64,000 bases of DNA from Gallibacterium anatis DSM 16844 = F 149 (GTDB lineage Bacteria; Pseudomonadota; Gammaproteobacteria; Enterobacterales; Pasteurellaceae). The stretch lies in NCBI RefSeq assembly GCF_000379785.1, contig NZ_KB903682.1:26782-90781 (forward strand), written 5' to 3'. Position numbers and translations under genes: made by a program. The notes beneath the pieces are model-generated. The model saw nothing but the letters and a program-made list of their open reading frames with translations, searched no databases and was not told the DNA's origin. Positions 10,006-19,471 of this stretch are shown here, in pieces. The first letter of the stretch is position 1. Every line of letters begins with the position of its first letter.

Positions 10006-11226
10006 TTATGCAAATTTCTTTCGTAATAACGGATTTAAAATTAAGTAGGCGATCGCACCACTAATCACAGCATTGACCGGAATAATGCCCGGCAAAAATT
10101 TACCGCAAGCAACGCCAATACCAACGGAAACAACGGCTGCCCAGTTGATATTGACAAAATGTGCCTGATCAAAATTTTGGTAAGCGTGGCGACGTGTCAA
10201 ATAATCAGCAATAATGATACCGCCAATCGGAGGGATAGCTGCGGAAAGGAAGGTTAACCAACCAACAAAATTGTTATATAACCACAATGCACATAATGTA
10301 CCGACAATACCGTTTATCACTGACAAAATGCGACTGCTGACGCCGGTAATATTAGCAAAGCCTAACCCTGAAGCATAAAGTGCATTATCATTGGTTGTCC
10401 AAATATTCAAGCCAAGCACGATAATGGCAGGTAATAATAAGCCTTGTGCTACCATAACGTCAGAAATATCCGCCATTCCTTTTACTGCAGCACCGGCAGC
10501 ACCGAAAATAAACATTAATGAATTACCTAAGAAAAATGCGATCATCGTAACGAAAACAGTATATTTGGCGTGCTTACCGAAACGTACAAAATCAGCAGTT
10601 AATGTCCCGGCACTGATGAATGAACCGACAACAAGTGTGATGGCAACAGAAAGCGATAATGGTTCTTTTGGCATTAATGCTCTTAAAGTATCCAACCCGC
10701 CAACATCATTAATTGCCAAGTAAACGGAGTAACCACCTAACAGTGCGATTGACGGCACGGCGATCACAGAAAGTGCGGTTAAGGCAGAAATTCCGAAAAA
10801 TACGGTAACAGTCATTAATGCTCCGGAAGCCAAAATCAAAATATTGACATCGATACCGGTAAATTTATTAACCGGTATTGCGAACATTGCCACACCGACA
10901 CCAAACCACCCCACTTGTGTGCCGCCTAATAAAGCTGAAGGTAGCCAAGAACCTTTTATCCCAAAAGAGTAACGAGCAAGAATGTGCGTGGTTAATCCGG
11001 TTTTTGCCCCAATGTATCCTAAAAAGGAGGTATAAACTCCAAGCATTAAATTACCGATCAATACAGCAAGAAAAAAATCATCATAAGTCAACGATGTTCC
11101 CAATGTACCGCCTGTCCACATACTGGCGGAGAAAAAAGTAAGCCCCAACATTACAAATGTTAGGGCTATTATGCCTTTTCGCTCTGAAACGGGTACAGGT
11201 TTTAAGCTAAAATTATCAGCCGACAT
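10006..11226 (-). CDS. codB: Cytosine permease CodB
   Basis: CodB is the inner-membrane symporter of the NCS1 family that brings cytosine into the cell for CodA. The 406-residue protein is almost entirely hydrophobic, with about 12 membrane segments. It shows family features such as WTGGTLGTSLTYDDF near the N-terminus, LARYSFGIKGSW, and WTTNDNALYASGLG in the middle. The ATG at 11226 has AGGAG seven bases upstream. It is the first gene of codBA, and a consensus promoter and PUR box stand directly before it, so the operon should be repressed by PurR when purines are plentiful. Confidence 0.95.
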   Translation of the reverse strand: MSADNFSLKPVPVSERKGIIALTFVMLGLTFFSASMWTGGTLGTSLTYDDFFLAVLIGNLMLGVYTSFLGYIGAKTGLTTHILARYSFGIKGSWLPSALLGGTQVGWFGVGVAMFAIPVNKFTGIDVNILILASGALMTVTVFFGISALTALSVIAVPSIALLGGYSVYLAINDVGGLDTLRALMPKEPLSLSVAITLVVGSFISAGTLTADFVRFGKHAKYTVFVTMIAFFLGNSLMFIFGAAGAAVKGMADISDVMVAQGLLLPAIIVLGLNIWTTNDNALYASGLGFANITGVSSRILSVINGIVGTLCALWLYNNFVGWLTFLSAAIPPIGGIIIADYLTRRHAYQNFDQAHFVNINWAAVVSVGIGVACGKFLPGIIPVNAVISGAIAYLILNPLLRKKFA

Positions 11227-11260
11227 AGTTACTCCTAAATAAAAAAGAAAACCAAAACAA

Positions 11261-11280
11261 GCAAACGAAAACGTTTGCGT
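11261..11280 (-). promoter_or_regulatory. PurR operator (PUR box) before codBA
   Basis: On the minus strand this reads ACGCAAACGTTTTCGTTTGC. It matches the PurR consensus ACGCAAACGTTTNCNT essentially perfectly and has near-perfect dyad symmetry. It begins five bases downstream of the -10 hexamer, so bound repressor would cover the transcription start. E. coli codBA is a known PurR target. Confidence 0.92.
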
Positions 11281-11285
11281 TGGTT

Positions 11286-11313
11286 ATTATAAGAGTTACT
11301 CGATCAGAATCAA
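11286..11313 (-). promoter_or_regulatory. Sigma-70 promoter of codBA
   Basis: On the minus strand TTGATT (complement of 11308-11313) is separated by 16 bp from a perfect TATAAT (complement of 11286-11291). The PUR box follows immediately. Confidence 0.85.
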
Positions 11314-11330
11314 TGCAATTTATTTATTCA

Positions 11331-11360
11331 AAAAACAATGGCGGAATTTTAATTCCGCCA
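11331..11360 (-). terminator. Terminator after gloB
   Basis: TGGCGGAATT (11339-11348) and AATTCCGCCA (11351-11360) form a perfect 10-bp stem. On the minus strand it is followed by TTGTTTTTT. It ends the recB-recD-gloB run. Confidence 0.85.
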
Positions 11361-11365
11361 TACCG

Positions 11366-12064
11366 CTAAAACTTATCTTTTGCTTCACGTAATGCAATAA
11401 ATTCTTCGACATTTTTACAACGTAAAAAAGGATTTAACGCTTTTTCTAAAGCTAATGTTGTCGGTAGTGTCGGCTTTTGTTCTCTGCGTAATTTCTCTAT
11501 CTGTTGTGCATAATCTTGAAGAGCATCGCTATGTTCTACCGTTTGCGCGAAGCGTAAATTACTCAACGTGTATTCGTGGGCGGCACAAATTATCGTATCA
11601 TCCGGCAGCTGTTTAATTTTCTGTAAGGAAGCAAACATTTGCTGATAATCCCCTGTAAAAACCCTGCCACAACCCAAAGAAAATAAGGTATCACCACAAA
11701 AGAGATGATTATCCACCAGATAACTTAAATGACCTGCTGTATGTCCTCCGGTTTCCAAAATACGAATGGAATAATAAGGCGTATGTTGCATACCGGCACT
11801 GACGATATGCGTGGCTAAATGACCGACTTCCGCCGGCGCATAAATCGGGACAAACGGATAATATTTGCGCAACTCTGCCACACCGCCGATATGATCACTA
11901 TGATTATGGGTAATCAAAATGGCTTCGATTTTAAGTTGATGTTGCTGCAAAAAATCCTCAACCACCTCCGCTTCCGACGGATCAACAATTAATGCGTGCT
12001 GATTATCTCTGCTGTAACACCAAATATAGTTATCACTCAATGCCGGAATTGCCTTTAATAACAT
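11366..12064 (-). CDS. gloB: Hydroxyacylglutathione hydrolase (glyoxalase II)
   Basis: GloB hydrolyses S-lactoylglutathione to lactate and glutathione, the second step of methylglyoxal detoxification. The 232-residue protein has the metallo-beta-lactamase fold with the metal motif THNHSDH at residues 52-58. GGHTAGHLSYL and LFCGDTLFSLGCGRVF follow, and the C-terminal substrate-binding region has EYTLSNLRFA. Its start lies inside the end of recD (32-base overlap, different frame), with AGAGG immediately before the ATG. It is co-transcribed with recB and recD although functionally unrelated, and a strong hairpin follows. It is slightly shorter than E. coli GloB (251). Confidence 0.93.
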   Translation of the reverse strand: MLLKAIPALSDNYIWCYSRDNQHALIVDPSEAEVVEDFLQQHQLKIEAILITHNHSDHIGGVAELRKYYPFVPIYAPAEVGHLATHIVSAGMQHTPYYSIRILETGGHTAGHLSYLVDNHLFCGDTLFSLGCGRVFTGDYQQMFASLQKIKQLPDDTIICAAHEYTLSNLRFAQTVEHSDALQDYAQQIEKLRREQKPTLPTTLALEKALNPFLRCKNVEEFIALREAKDKF

Positions 12065-13997
12065 CCTCTGACTCCTTTTCCTTAAAAATCTGTTTGATTT
12101 GTTGTGCCAAGCCGCTGTAACGCTGGGTTTGTGTTCGCACTGCCGCTTTCCAAATCGCTTCCCGACTAAATACCGTAAACGTCTGTTTTGCTCGGGTAAT
12201 GGCGGTATAGATAAGCTCTTTGCTCAACAGTGGATTATACTCCGCCGGCAATACCAGCACGGTGCGGGTAAATTCAGAACCTTGCGATTTATGCACAGTC
12301 ATCACATAAGCCGGTTCAACACTCGGCACACGGCTTGATAACACTTCACGAAAACCTTGTTCCGCCTCAAACCAAACTTTTAAATCACCGTTTTTATCAG
12401 GTAATACTAAACCTATATCACCATTAAACAAGCGGCTGTTGTTATCATTTTGCAAAATAATCACCGGCTTGCCGAGATACCATTCGTGTACGTGTTGAAA
12501 ACGGATATATTTCTTACGCCGTAACTGTTCTGCAATACGTTGATTTAACTGCTCTACACCGAATTGTCCGTTACGCAATGCGCTTAACAAACGCGCTTGT
12601 TTAAATAACATAAACGCTTTTGCAATCGCCGCCGGCTGCCAATTTTTTTCACTTTGTACAAATTTAAAATAATCGGAATAAAGTTCAACCGCAAAATCCA
12701 CTACCTGTTGATTGTTTGCTTCACCTGGTCGAAATAACGGCAACACACGAATATCGTCATATTCAGCAAAAAGTTGCCAGCTCTCTTCAGCTTGACGTTG
12801 ATTAACCGCTTTTGCCAACTGCCCAATTCCGGTATTTTGATTAAAACGATAGCTGTGTTGCAGATGACAAAGGCTATCACGAATAAAGTTCAGTTCATTA
12901 CTAAAAGCAACCTGCTGTTCACAAACTGTTGCTAAAAAAGTCGCTTGCTGCCGGCTGTAATCAAACGATAAAAATTGCCCCAATTCCGCCATAATTGCAC
13001 CACTTTCCACCGAAGCCAACTGATCTTTATCACCTAAAAAGATCAATTTCGTACTCGGTTTTATGCCACGCAACAGTGTTGCCATCAACGCTAAATTAAT
13101 CATTGAGGCTTCATCAATCACCAACACATCAATATTGAGCGGCTGTTGCTGATGATAACGTGGTTGGCTGTTGGGACGCATCCCCAATAAACGGTGAATG
13201 GTCGCGGCTTCCTGTGGCAACGTTGATGATAAATCAAGCGGCAAATGAATGTTTTGAATGGCTTGATGCAATGATTCCGTCAACCGTGTCGCTGCTTTTC
13301 CGGTCGGTGCGGCTAATCGAATATTGAGCCAAGGTTGCTTACGTATCTGTTGCAACCATTGCAAGCCAAGCAATAATTTAGCAACCGTTGTCGTTTTCCC
13401 TGTACCCGGCCCACCGGAAATAAAGCTGATTGTCGATGAAAATGCTGTCGCTACCGCAATTTTCTGCCAATCCGGTAAGTGCTGAGAATGTGGGAATAAT
13501 GCTTGCAAAATTTGCTTCAAATCCGTCAGTTCATTCTGCTGATAATGAATTGAATGACTTTCGCTTAGGCGCGCCGCAATATAATGTTCATCTTGCCAAA
13601 TCCGATGAAAATAGAGCGCATCAATTTCACCTATTTTTTTGCACACAATCGGTGTATTTTGTTGATCATCCATCGAAAATGCCGGATGTTGTACTAAATT
13701 TGCCAATAATGCTTTCACATCATAAGGCGCAAGCAGATCCTCAATTTGTTGCAATAATGCCTGCTGTTCCGGCTGATATTTCAACTCGAACGGATTTTCT
13801 AATACGTTTTTTGTCAAAAACAGGCAGCTATGCCCTTGCTGATTGGCAAAACTCAATAATGCGGCAAACAATGCTGCCAGATCGTTAATCGCTTCTGTTT
13901 GCAACTGCCCTTGCCGTGCGATGTAATCGGCAAAATAGTAATCAATATTTTCAATCAATTTTTGATCGCGTAATTGTTGTAATAATGCCAACATCAT
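12033..13997 (-). CDS. recD: Exodeoxyribonuclease V alpha subunit RecD
   Basis: RecD is the 5'-3' helicase motor of the RecBCD complex, which unwinds and trims double-strand ends for homologous recombination. The 654-residue protein has the Walker A motif GGPGTGKTT at 195-203 and VLVIDEASMI as Walker B. IFLGDKDQLASVESG (motif III) and the C-terminal UvrD-like VMTVHKSQGSEF also match. It starts within the recB stop codon (overlapping ATGATG and TGA), so the two are translationally coupled. gloB overlaps its end. recC is not in the window; in Haemophilus it is also located elsewhere. It is a little longer than E. coli RecD (608). Confidence 0.95.
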   Translation of the reverse strand: MMLALLQQLRDQKLIENIDYYFADYIARQGQLQTEAINDLAALFAALLSFANQQGHSCLFLTKNVLENPFELKYQPEQQALLQQIEDLLAPYDVKALLANLVQHPAFSMDDQQNTPIVCKKIGEIDALYFHRIWQDEHYIAARLSESHSIHYQQNELTDLKQILQALFPHSQHLPDWQKIAVATAFSSTISFISGGPGTGKTTTVAKLLLGLQWLQQIRKQPWLNIRLAAPTGKAATRLTESLHQAIQNIHLPLDLSSTLPQEAATIHRLLGMRPNSQPRYHQQQPLNIDVLVIDEASMINLALMATLLRGIKPSTKLIFLGDKDQLASVESGAIMAELGQFLSFDYSRQQATFLATVCEQQVAFSNELNFIRDSLCHLQHSYRFNQNTGIGQLAKAVNQRQAEESWQLFAEYDDIRVLPLFRPGEANNQQVVDFAVELYSDYFKFVQSEKNWQPAAIAKAFMLFKQARLLSALRNGQFGVEQLNQRIAEQLRRKKYIRFQHVHEWYLGKPVIILQNDNNSRLFNGDIGLVLPDKNGDLKVWFEAEQGFREVLSSRVPSVEPAYVMTVHKSQGSEFTRTVLVLPAEYNPLLSKELIYTAITRAKQTFTVFSREAIWKAAVRTQTQRYSGLAQQIKQIFKEKESEDVIKGNSGIE

Positions 13998-16900
13998 TCA
14001 CCCCATAATTGATCCAATTTTTCAATCAATTCAACGGACGGCTTTGTAAAATAAACCCCTGTTTGCGCATTATTCTGCACTGCCATTCCGCGTAAAAACA
14101 GATAAAACACGCCACCGAAATCGGTTTCATAGCGATAATTCGGATCACGCCACTTCAGATAACGATGCAATGCCAAACTGTAGATCAGATATTGCAAATC
14201 GTAACGTTGCGATGAGATCGCTTTTGCCAATTTCTCCGGCTGATAATATTCGATACCATCTCCTAAAAAATTACTTTTATAATCAATTAGATAATATTTT
14301 CCATTCTGTCTGACAACCAGATCAACAAACCCTCGAATAACACCTTGAATCTCTTCAATCTGCACCGGATGTTGTTGATCATACAAAGGATGGTATTGTC
14401 TTAATATTTGGTTGAACTGTTGTTGATTAAATAAATTACCCAATTTGAGATAGAACTGCATTTCCGTTAATTTATCTGCCGAAGCAACATTTGCCAAACA
14501 GCCCATTTCCGGCAATGGCTGTTGCAAAATATTGCTAAACCAAATACGCAATGGCTCAAGCCACTGTTCATCCAAACCGAGATATTGACATAAGGTTTGT
14601 AACGATGGCGTTTTTAGCGGTTGTGTAAAATCCAATTTTTCTAAAAAAGCGTGCAACACCGAACCGACACCTGCCCCTTTCGGCAGATCAAACGGAGTAA
14701 AATGTGGCGGATAAATAGAAAGCGGCATTACCGAAAGCGCTGTTTCTTCGTCATCTATTTCAATCGCATTATCGCTATAATCCTGCGCATTATCGCTTAA
14801 ATGTTCACCATACAATGCTTGCAATTTCGCCTGCAAAGCAGAAAAACTGGTTACTCGCCAATTTTTTTCAATGTTTTGATGAAATTGCTGTGCCGATAAC
14901 TTACTTGGTGTTGCTGACTGCATTGGGCAGTTGATCTCATCCGCTTCTGTTATCACTTGTATTTCATAATTATCTGCCAATGTTTTTGTTAATAATGTGG
15001 TATAACTCACCTCTTTTTGCTCAGCGGCGTGCTGTTGTCCGCCCAATAGCAGATAATCCAGCGCAGTTAACTTTTTGCTATCCCATTTTCTCGATTTATT
15101 ATTGATCGCATTAAAGGTTGCCGGCACGCCCACAATTAATTGATATTTCGCCCGTGTCAACGCCACATAAAGCAGACGCATCTCTTCCGCTTTCGCTTCC
15201 TGCTCCACCTTTTCCGTCTGCTGATGATGCAAATCCCAAACTAATTGTTTCTGTTCATCGTGATAAAAACCGAAAGTCTCTTTGCGGTTTGACGCTGAAT
15301 TGAGAATAAACGGCAAACAAACAAGCGGATATTCCAAGCCTTTTGATTTATGAATCGTAATAATGCTGACAACATTTTGCTCTCGCTCCAAACGCAAGCG
15401 GTTCTCTTCGTTATCACTGTTGCCGCTTAACTGTAATTCAAACCAGTTAAGCAACGCCTCTTCGTTCTGTTGTTGGTTCATCGCTTGTTGCAATAATTCG
15501 CTTAAATGCAATAAATCAACCAAATAACGCTCACTGAAATCAAATTGTTGCAACCGTAACGGAATCTGTTCCGCTTGGAAAAGTTGGTACAGCATTGGTA
15601 ACACGCCTTGTGTCTGCCACACCGTTTGATAATGCAGCAAACGCTCAATCAACGCTGCCCACTCTGTTTCATTCTGTTTTAACTGATAAATTTGATCCGC
15701 TGTCAGCCCCCATAAGGTACAACCTACAGCTGCCAACACTGCCCTTTCGTTAAACGGTGTTAAACAGGCACGTAAAATACGATAAAGATCTTTTGCCGCC
15801 ACACTGGTAAATACATTGGAACGTTCCGATAAATAAACCGAAGCAATGCCTTTTTGTGTCAAAGCGCGTCTGATAATGTCGCTCTCTTTACCATTACGCA
15901 CCAAAATCGCAATATCCTTTGCACTAACCGCTTGCTCCTCTTGTCCGTCAGCACAAAAATAAGCGTTGCCCTGTTGCGAAGCGGTCAATAGCTGCTGCAA
16001 ATGTGAAGCAAACGCCTGTGCCATTATCTCCATTGTCACACTTTTGTTTTCATCCTGTGCTAATTGCAACAGTTGCCACGCTTTTTGCGCCTGCCCCTGA
16101 ATATAAAAAGCACTCGTTTGCTGCGCCGCTTCAACAGGAATAAATTCAATTTCATCCAAATAAAACGGATTTTTTGCGTTTAAAAACAAATTGTTAATGC
16201 TTTCAATCAATTTGGCACTTGAGCGATAATTACGTTGTAACGTATAAATATGTTCAATCGCTTGGTGCTGTTCACTGCTGTCTTTGATCGATAAGTAGGT
16301 GAAAATATCCGCACCACGGAAGCGATAAATCGCCTGTTTAGGATCGCCGATTACGGTAAATCCGGTGGTGGTTTCATTTGTTGCGGCTTGTAGATAAATT
16401 TTTGAAAAAATAGCTAACTGCACCGGGTCGGTATCCTGAAACTCATCAATCATCGCAAACGGATATTGTTGACGAATCAAGGCGATTAATTGATGGGCTG
16501 ACGGTTTTTGCAGAACATCGCGCAACATCCGCAGCAAATCATCAAATTGCTTTTCATTATGGCTATCTTGATAGTCAAAAATGCGTTGCCGTAATTCCGC
16601 CACATAAAGATAGTGCATTTTTTGGCAAAAATCATTTTGCAAAAACTGTTGCAAAAAATGTTCCATCTCAACCACAAAAGTCGGCAGTTCAACCTCTTTA
16701 TTTTTCTTAAAATAGATCGGCAACAATTTTTCCGCTAGGGCAATTCTCTGTTCAATCGTTGTCGTTGCCGAGATCACCGCATCGAAATAATCGGTAAATT
16801 TTTTTGATTTTGAGCGTTGCTGGTTCAAATTGGCTTCATACTGTTTAAACCAATCGATAAATTCTGCTAAATATTGCTGCTCAAGCCGTTGAAACTGTTG

Positions 16901-17596
16901 CAGTTGCTGTTGATAATAATCCAATCCGGCACTGATATCAGTAAACGGCAACGCTTGCTTGACTTTAGGCAGCTCGCCTGTCAGCAGGCGTTCATTCTGT
17001 TTAAATAGTTTGTCCGGAGAAACAAAAACCTGACGCACAATTTGTGCCTGTTCTGCCGAAATGGAATAAAATTTATCTCGCCACAACTGATAATTGACCT
17101 GTCGTAACTGCTCCTGATTCTGTTCCGACAACTCAAATTTGAAGCCTAAACCTGAATCAAAAGCATATTGGCGCAAAATACGCTGGCAAAAGCCGTGAAT
17201 AGTAAAAATCGCAGCTTTATCAATATATTCACAAGCAAAAGATAAACGTTGAATCGCAAGCGCTAAGTGATCTTCCAAATAAGGTAATAATGCCAACAGC
17301 TCATTATCCTTAATTTCACTTTTATCACGATTTTGCTGATAACTCTCCAATAACTTTAACCACGATTGGGTTCTTTCACGAATGCGTTGACGCAATTCCC
17401 GTGTCGCGTCCCGCGTGAAAGTGACCACCAAAATCTGCTCAATATCCAACGGCGTAGGAAAATTATTCTCGCCTGCCTGTAGCAATAAACGCAAATAGAG
17501 CGTCACCATCGTATACGTTTTGCCGGTGCCGGCAGAAGCCTCAATAATATTATTTTGTGCTAAAGGCAATGTAATCACATTCAGTGGCGTATTCAT
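13994..17596 (-). CDS. recB: Exodeoxyribonuclease V beta subunit RecB
   Basis: RecB supplies the 3'-5' helicase and the only nuclease site of RecBCD. The protein opens with the superfamily 1 Walker A motif IIEASAGTGKT. AMIDEFQDTDPVQ (motif II), VIGDPKQAIYRFRGAD (motif III) and ITIHKSKGLEYPLV (motif V) follow. The C-terminal RecB nuclease domain contains GVIRGFVDLVV and YLIDYKSN. The chosen start is the ATG at 17596, giving 1200 residues, because it matches the family N-terminus. The frame stays open to a TTG at 17650, but that codon abuts the hairpin ending the upstream gene. No strong Shine-Dalgarno precedes either start. recD follows with overlap. Confidence 0.94.
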   Translation of the reverse strand: MNTPLNVITLPLAQNNIIEASAGTGKTYTMVTLYLRLLLQAGENNFPTPLDIEQILVVTFTRDATRELRQRIRERTQSWLKLLESYQQNRDKSEIKDNELLALLPYLEDHLALAIQRLSFACEYIDKAAIFTIHGFCQRILRQYAFDSGLGFKFELSEQNQEQLRQVNYQLWRDKFYSISAEQAQIVRQVFVSPDKLFKQNERLLTGELPKVKQALPFTDISAGLDYYQQQLQQFQRLEQQYLAEFIDWFKQYEANLNQQRSKSKKFTDYFDAVISATTTIEQRIALAEKLLPIYFKKNKEVELPTFVVEMEHFLQQFLQNDFCQKMHYLYVAELRQRIFDYQDSHNEKQFDDLLRMLRDVLQKPSAHQLIALIRQQYPFAMIDEFQDTDPVQLAIFSKIYLQAATNETTTGFTVIGDPKQAIYRFRGADIFTYLSIKDSSEQHQAIEHIYTLQRNYRSSAKLIESINNLFLNAKNPFYLDEIEFIPVEAAQQTSAFYIQGQAQKAWQLLQLAQDENKSVTMEIMAQAFASHLQQLLTASQQGNAYFCADGQEEQAVSAKDIAILVRNGKESDIIRRALTQKGIASVYLSERSNVFTSVAAKDLYRILRACLTPFNERAVLAAVGCTLWGLTADQIYQLKQNETEWAALIERLLHYQTVWQTQGVLPMLYQLFQAEQIPLRLQQFDFSERYLVDLLHLSELLQQAMNQQQNEEALLNWFELQLSGNSDNEENRLRLEREQNVVSIITIHKSKGLEYPLVCLPFILNSASNRKETFGFYHDEQKQLVWDLHHQQTEKVEQEAKAEEMRLLYVALTRAKYQLIVGVPATFNAINNKSRKWDSKKLTALDYLLLGGQQHAAEQKEVSYTTLLTKTLADNYEIQVITEADEINCPMQSATPSKLSAQQFHQNIEKNWRVTSFSALQAKLQALYGEHLSDNAQDYSDNAIEIDDEETALSVMPLSIYPPHFTPFDLPKGAGVGSVLHAFLEKLDFTQPLKTPSLQTLCQYLGLDEQWLEPLRIWFSNILQQPLPEMGCLANVASADKLTEMQFYLKLGNLFNQQQFNQILRQYHPLYDQQHPVQIEEIQGVIRGFVDLVVRQNGKYYLIDYKSNFLGDGIEYYQPEKLAKAISSQRYDLQYLIYSLALHRYLKWRDPNYRYETDFGGVFYLFLRGMAVQNNAQTGVYFTKPSVELIEKLDQLWGE

Positions 17597-17648
17597 TCTG
17601 TTCAAATTTACTTTAGTAGAAATTAAAAGATCGGTTGGTTTAAATGAC

Positions 17649-17679
17649 AAGGTTGCCGAGCAGCTGCTGCGACAACCTT
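17649..17679 (-). terminator. Hairpin between the ychN-like gene and recB
   Basis: AAGGTTG (17649-17655) and CAACCTT (17673-17679) form the outer stem, and AGCAGCTGCT in the loop adds an inner palindrome. It lies seven bases after the stop of the DsrE-like gene. The T tract is short, so it may be an attenuator-type hairpin. Confidence 0.55.
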
Positions 17680-17686
17680 AATAATA

Positions 17687-18043
17687 TTAGAAAGTTAATA
17701 CTTTATCCGCCCATAAAGTCCATTCAGCGACATCAGCTAATGTGCCTAATGACACCCCATCAATCAGCGGCTGTTTAGAGATTGCTCGCGCATTTGTGCA
17801 AGTGGTACACAATTTTACCTCTACCCCTAAACCGGTCAAAATGGCTAATACTTCCTGAACATTTGCGCCTTCTTTCGGATTTTGTCCTTTTAAACCGGAC
17901 AATACGGCATCAGAAAAACAGAAAATTTTCATTTCTACATCTTGGTTGTGTTCTTCTTTTAATGCCAATGCAAAACGCAACGCATTGAAAGTTTTTTCAC
18001 CGCCATAAGGTGAATCATTTAAAATATAAAGTAGTTTCTGCAT
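17687..18043 (-). CDS. ychN: DsrE/F-like protein, YchN family
   Basis: This 118-residue protein is close to E. coli YchN, a small hexameric DsrE/DsrF-fold protein possibly linked to sulfur relay. Visible matches include NDSPYGGEKTFNALR, FCFSDAVLSGLKGQNP, the paired cysteines in KLCTTCTNARAIS, and the C-terminal WADKVLTF. The conserved Cys pair is retained. It starts 10 bases after the purine permease gene on the same strand, so the two are probably co-transcribed. A hairpin separates it from recB. Its biochemical role is not established. Confidence 0.85.
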   Translation of the reverse strand: MQKLLYILNDSPYGGEKTFNALRFALALKEEHNQDVEMKIFCFSDAVLSGLKGQNPKEGANVQEVLAILTGLGVEVKLCTTCTNARAISKQPLIDGVSLGTLADVAEWTLWADKVLTF

Positions 18044-18052
18044 AGTAAATCC

Positions 18053-19360
18053 TTAATTTAAAAAGATAATTTTAAGTAAAAATAACACCGCAATTAACCA
18101 GACCGGCATTGAAACCTCTTTTGCCTTTCCAGTAAAGAGCTTCATCACGCAGTAACTGATAAAGCCAAGTGAAATGCCTTCGGTAATTGAGTAGGTAAAT
18201 GGCATCATCGCCGCTGTAATAAACGCCGGTGTTGCTTCGGTTAAATCATCCCAACGGACTTTGATTAAACTGGATGACATCAAAATACCGACATAAATCA
18301 ATGCGCCGGCAGTCGCATATGGCGGCACAATAGACGCCAACGGCGAAATAAACATTACGATTAAGAACAAAATACCGACAACCACCGCAGTTAAACCGGT
18401 ACGGCCGCCAACCGACACGCCGGCACTGCTTTCGATATAAGCGGTAACGGAAGAGGTTCCCAAATAGGCACCGGTTACAGAACTGATACTATCAACATAA
18501 AGTGCCTGTTTCATCTTCGGAAAAGTGCCTTGAGCATTGCTGATGCCGGCTTTATCGGTTACCCCCAACAAGGTGCCTGAAGAGTCAAACAAATTCACTA
18601 ACATAAAAGAGAAAATAATGCCCAATAAATCGCCTTGTAATGCACCGCCGATATCTACCTGACCGACAACGGAAGTAATGCTTGGCGGCATAGAGAAAAT
18701 ACCGTGGAATTCAGTTTTACCCAAAAGCAATGAAAGCACAGTGGTTACAATAATTGAAACCAACACCGAGGCGTGAATATTCTTAGATGAGAGAATGACA
18801 ATAATGAAAAAGCCTAAAATGCCAAGCAAAACAGTCGATGAATGAAGATCGCCCAAAGACATTAACGTCGCTTCATTCGGCACGATAATGCCGGCGTTAT
18901 GGAAGCCCATTAAAGCAATGAATAAGCCGATTCCGGCAGTAATTCCGACACGTAAGCTGAGTGGAATCGAAGCGATGAGCCAATAACGGATTTGAAACAA
19001 GGTTAAAGTCAATAACCCGACTGCACCCCAAAAGATCGTTCCCATTCCGACCTGCCAAGATAAACCGATTTTGCTCACGACAACATAAGCAAAAAAGGCG
19101 TTTAACCCCATTGCCGGTGCTAAAGCAACCGGTAAATTGGCAAATAATCCCATAAAAATACTACCGAACGCCGCAATCAGACAAGTCGTAACAAACACGA
19201 CTTGCGTATCCATCCCAGCCACACCGAGAATAGACGGATTAACGAACACAATATAGACCATTGTCAGAAAGGTGGTAATCCCAGCGATAATTTCAGTTTT
19301 AACATCTGTATTATGCTGTTCCAAATGGAAAAACTTCGCTAAAAAGCATTGATTTTGCAT
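18053..19360 (-). CDS. NCS2-family purine permease (AzgA-like)
   Basis: The 435-residue protein is an inner-membrane nucleobase permease of the NCS2 family, in the AzgA-like branch that carries adenine, guanine or hypoxanthine. The N-terminal signature VKTEIIAGITTFLTMVYI, PALAPAMGLNAFFAY-type motif (ALAPAMGLNAFFAYVV), SGTLLGVTDKAG and SSVTAYIESSAGVSVGGRTG are all present. There are about 12-14 membrane segments. It precedes the ychN-like gene by 10 bases. The exact substrate cannot be read from sequence. E. coli has four paralogues of this branch: AdeP, AdeQ, GhxP and GhxQ. No PUR box was seen before it, unlike codB. Confidence 0.88.
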   Translation of the reverse strand: MQNQCFLAKFFHLEQHNTDVKTEIIAGITTFLTMVYIVFVNPSILGVAGMDTQVVFVTTCLIAAFGSIFMGLFANLPVALAPAMGLNAFFAYVVVSKIGLSWQVGMGTIFWGAVGLLTLTLFQIRYWLIASIPLSLRVGITAGIGLFIALMGFHNAGIIVPNEATLMSLGDLHSSTVLLGILGFFIIVILSSKNIHASVLVSIIVTTVLSLLLGKTEFHGIFSMPPSITSVVGQVDIGGALQGDLLGIIFSFMLVNLFDSSGTLLGVTDKAGISNAQGTFPKMKQALYVDSISSVTGAYLGTSSVTAYIESSAGVSVGGRTGLTAVVVGILFLIVMFISPLASIVPPYATAGALIYVGILMSSSLIKVRWDDLTEATPAFITAAMMPFTYSITEGISLGFISYCVMKLFTGKAKEVSMPVWLIAVLFLLKIIFLN

Positions 19361-19383
19361 AAAAAAATACCTGTATGATAAAC

Positions 19384-19422
19384 AAAAAAAGAAAGGAAAA
19401 GCGAGTAACAGGCTTTTCCTTT
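19384..19422 (-). terminator. Terminator after ybjD
   Basis: AAAGGAAAAGC (19392-19402) pairs with GCTTTTCCTTT (19412-19422). Read on the minus strand the stem is followed by CTTTTTTTG. It separates ybjD from the purine permease gene. Confidence 0.85.
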
Positions 19423-19471
19423 TAATTCTAGCAAAAAATGACTGACAGTTTTTGAGAAAAATTGAAATTTT

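Noticed and set aside
13430..13888. A 152-codon frame opposite recD
   Set aside because: It overlaps the conserved RecD N-terminal half antisense and has no protein-like features.
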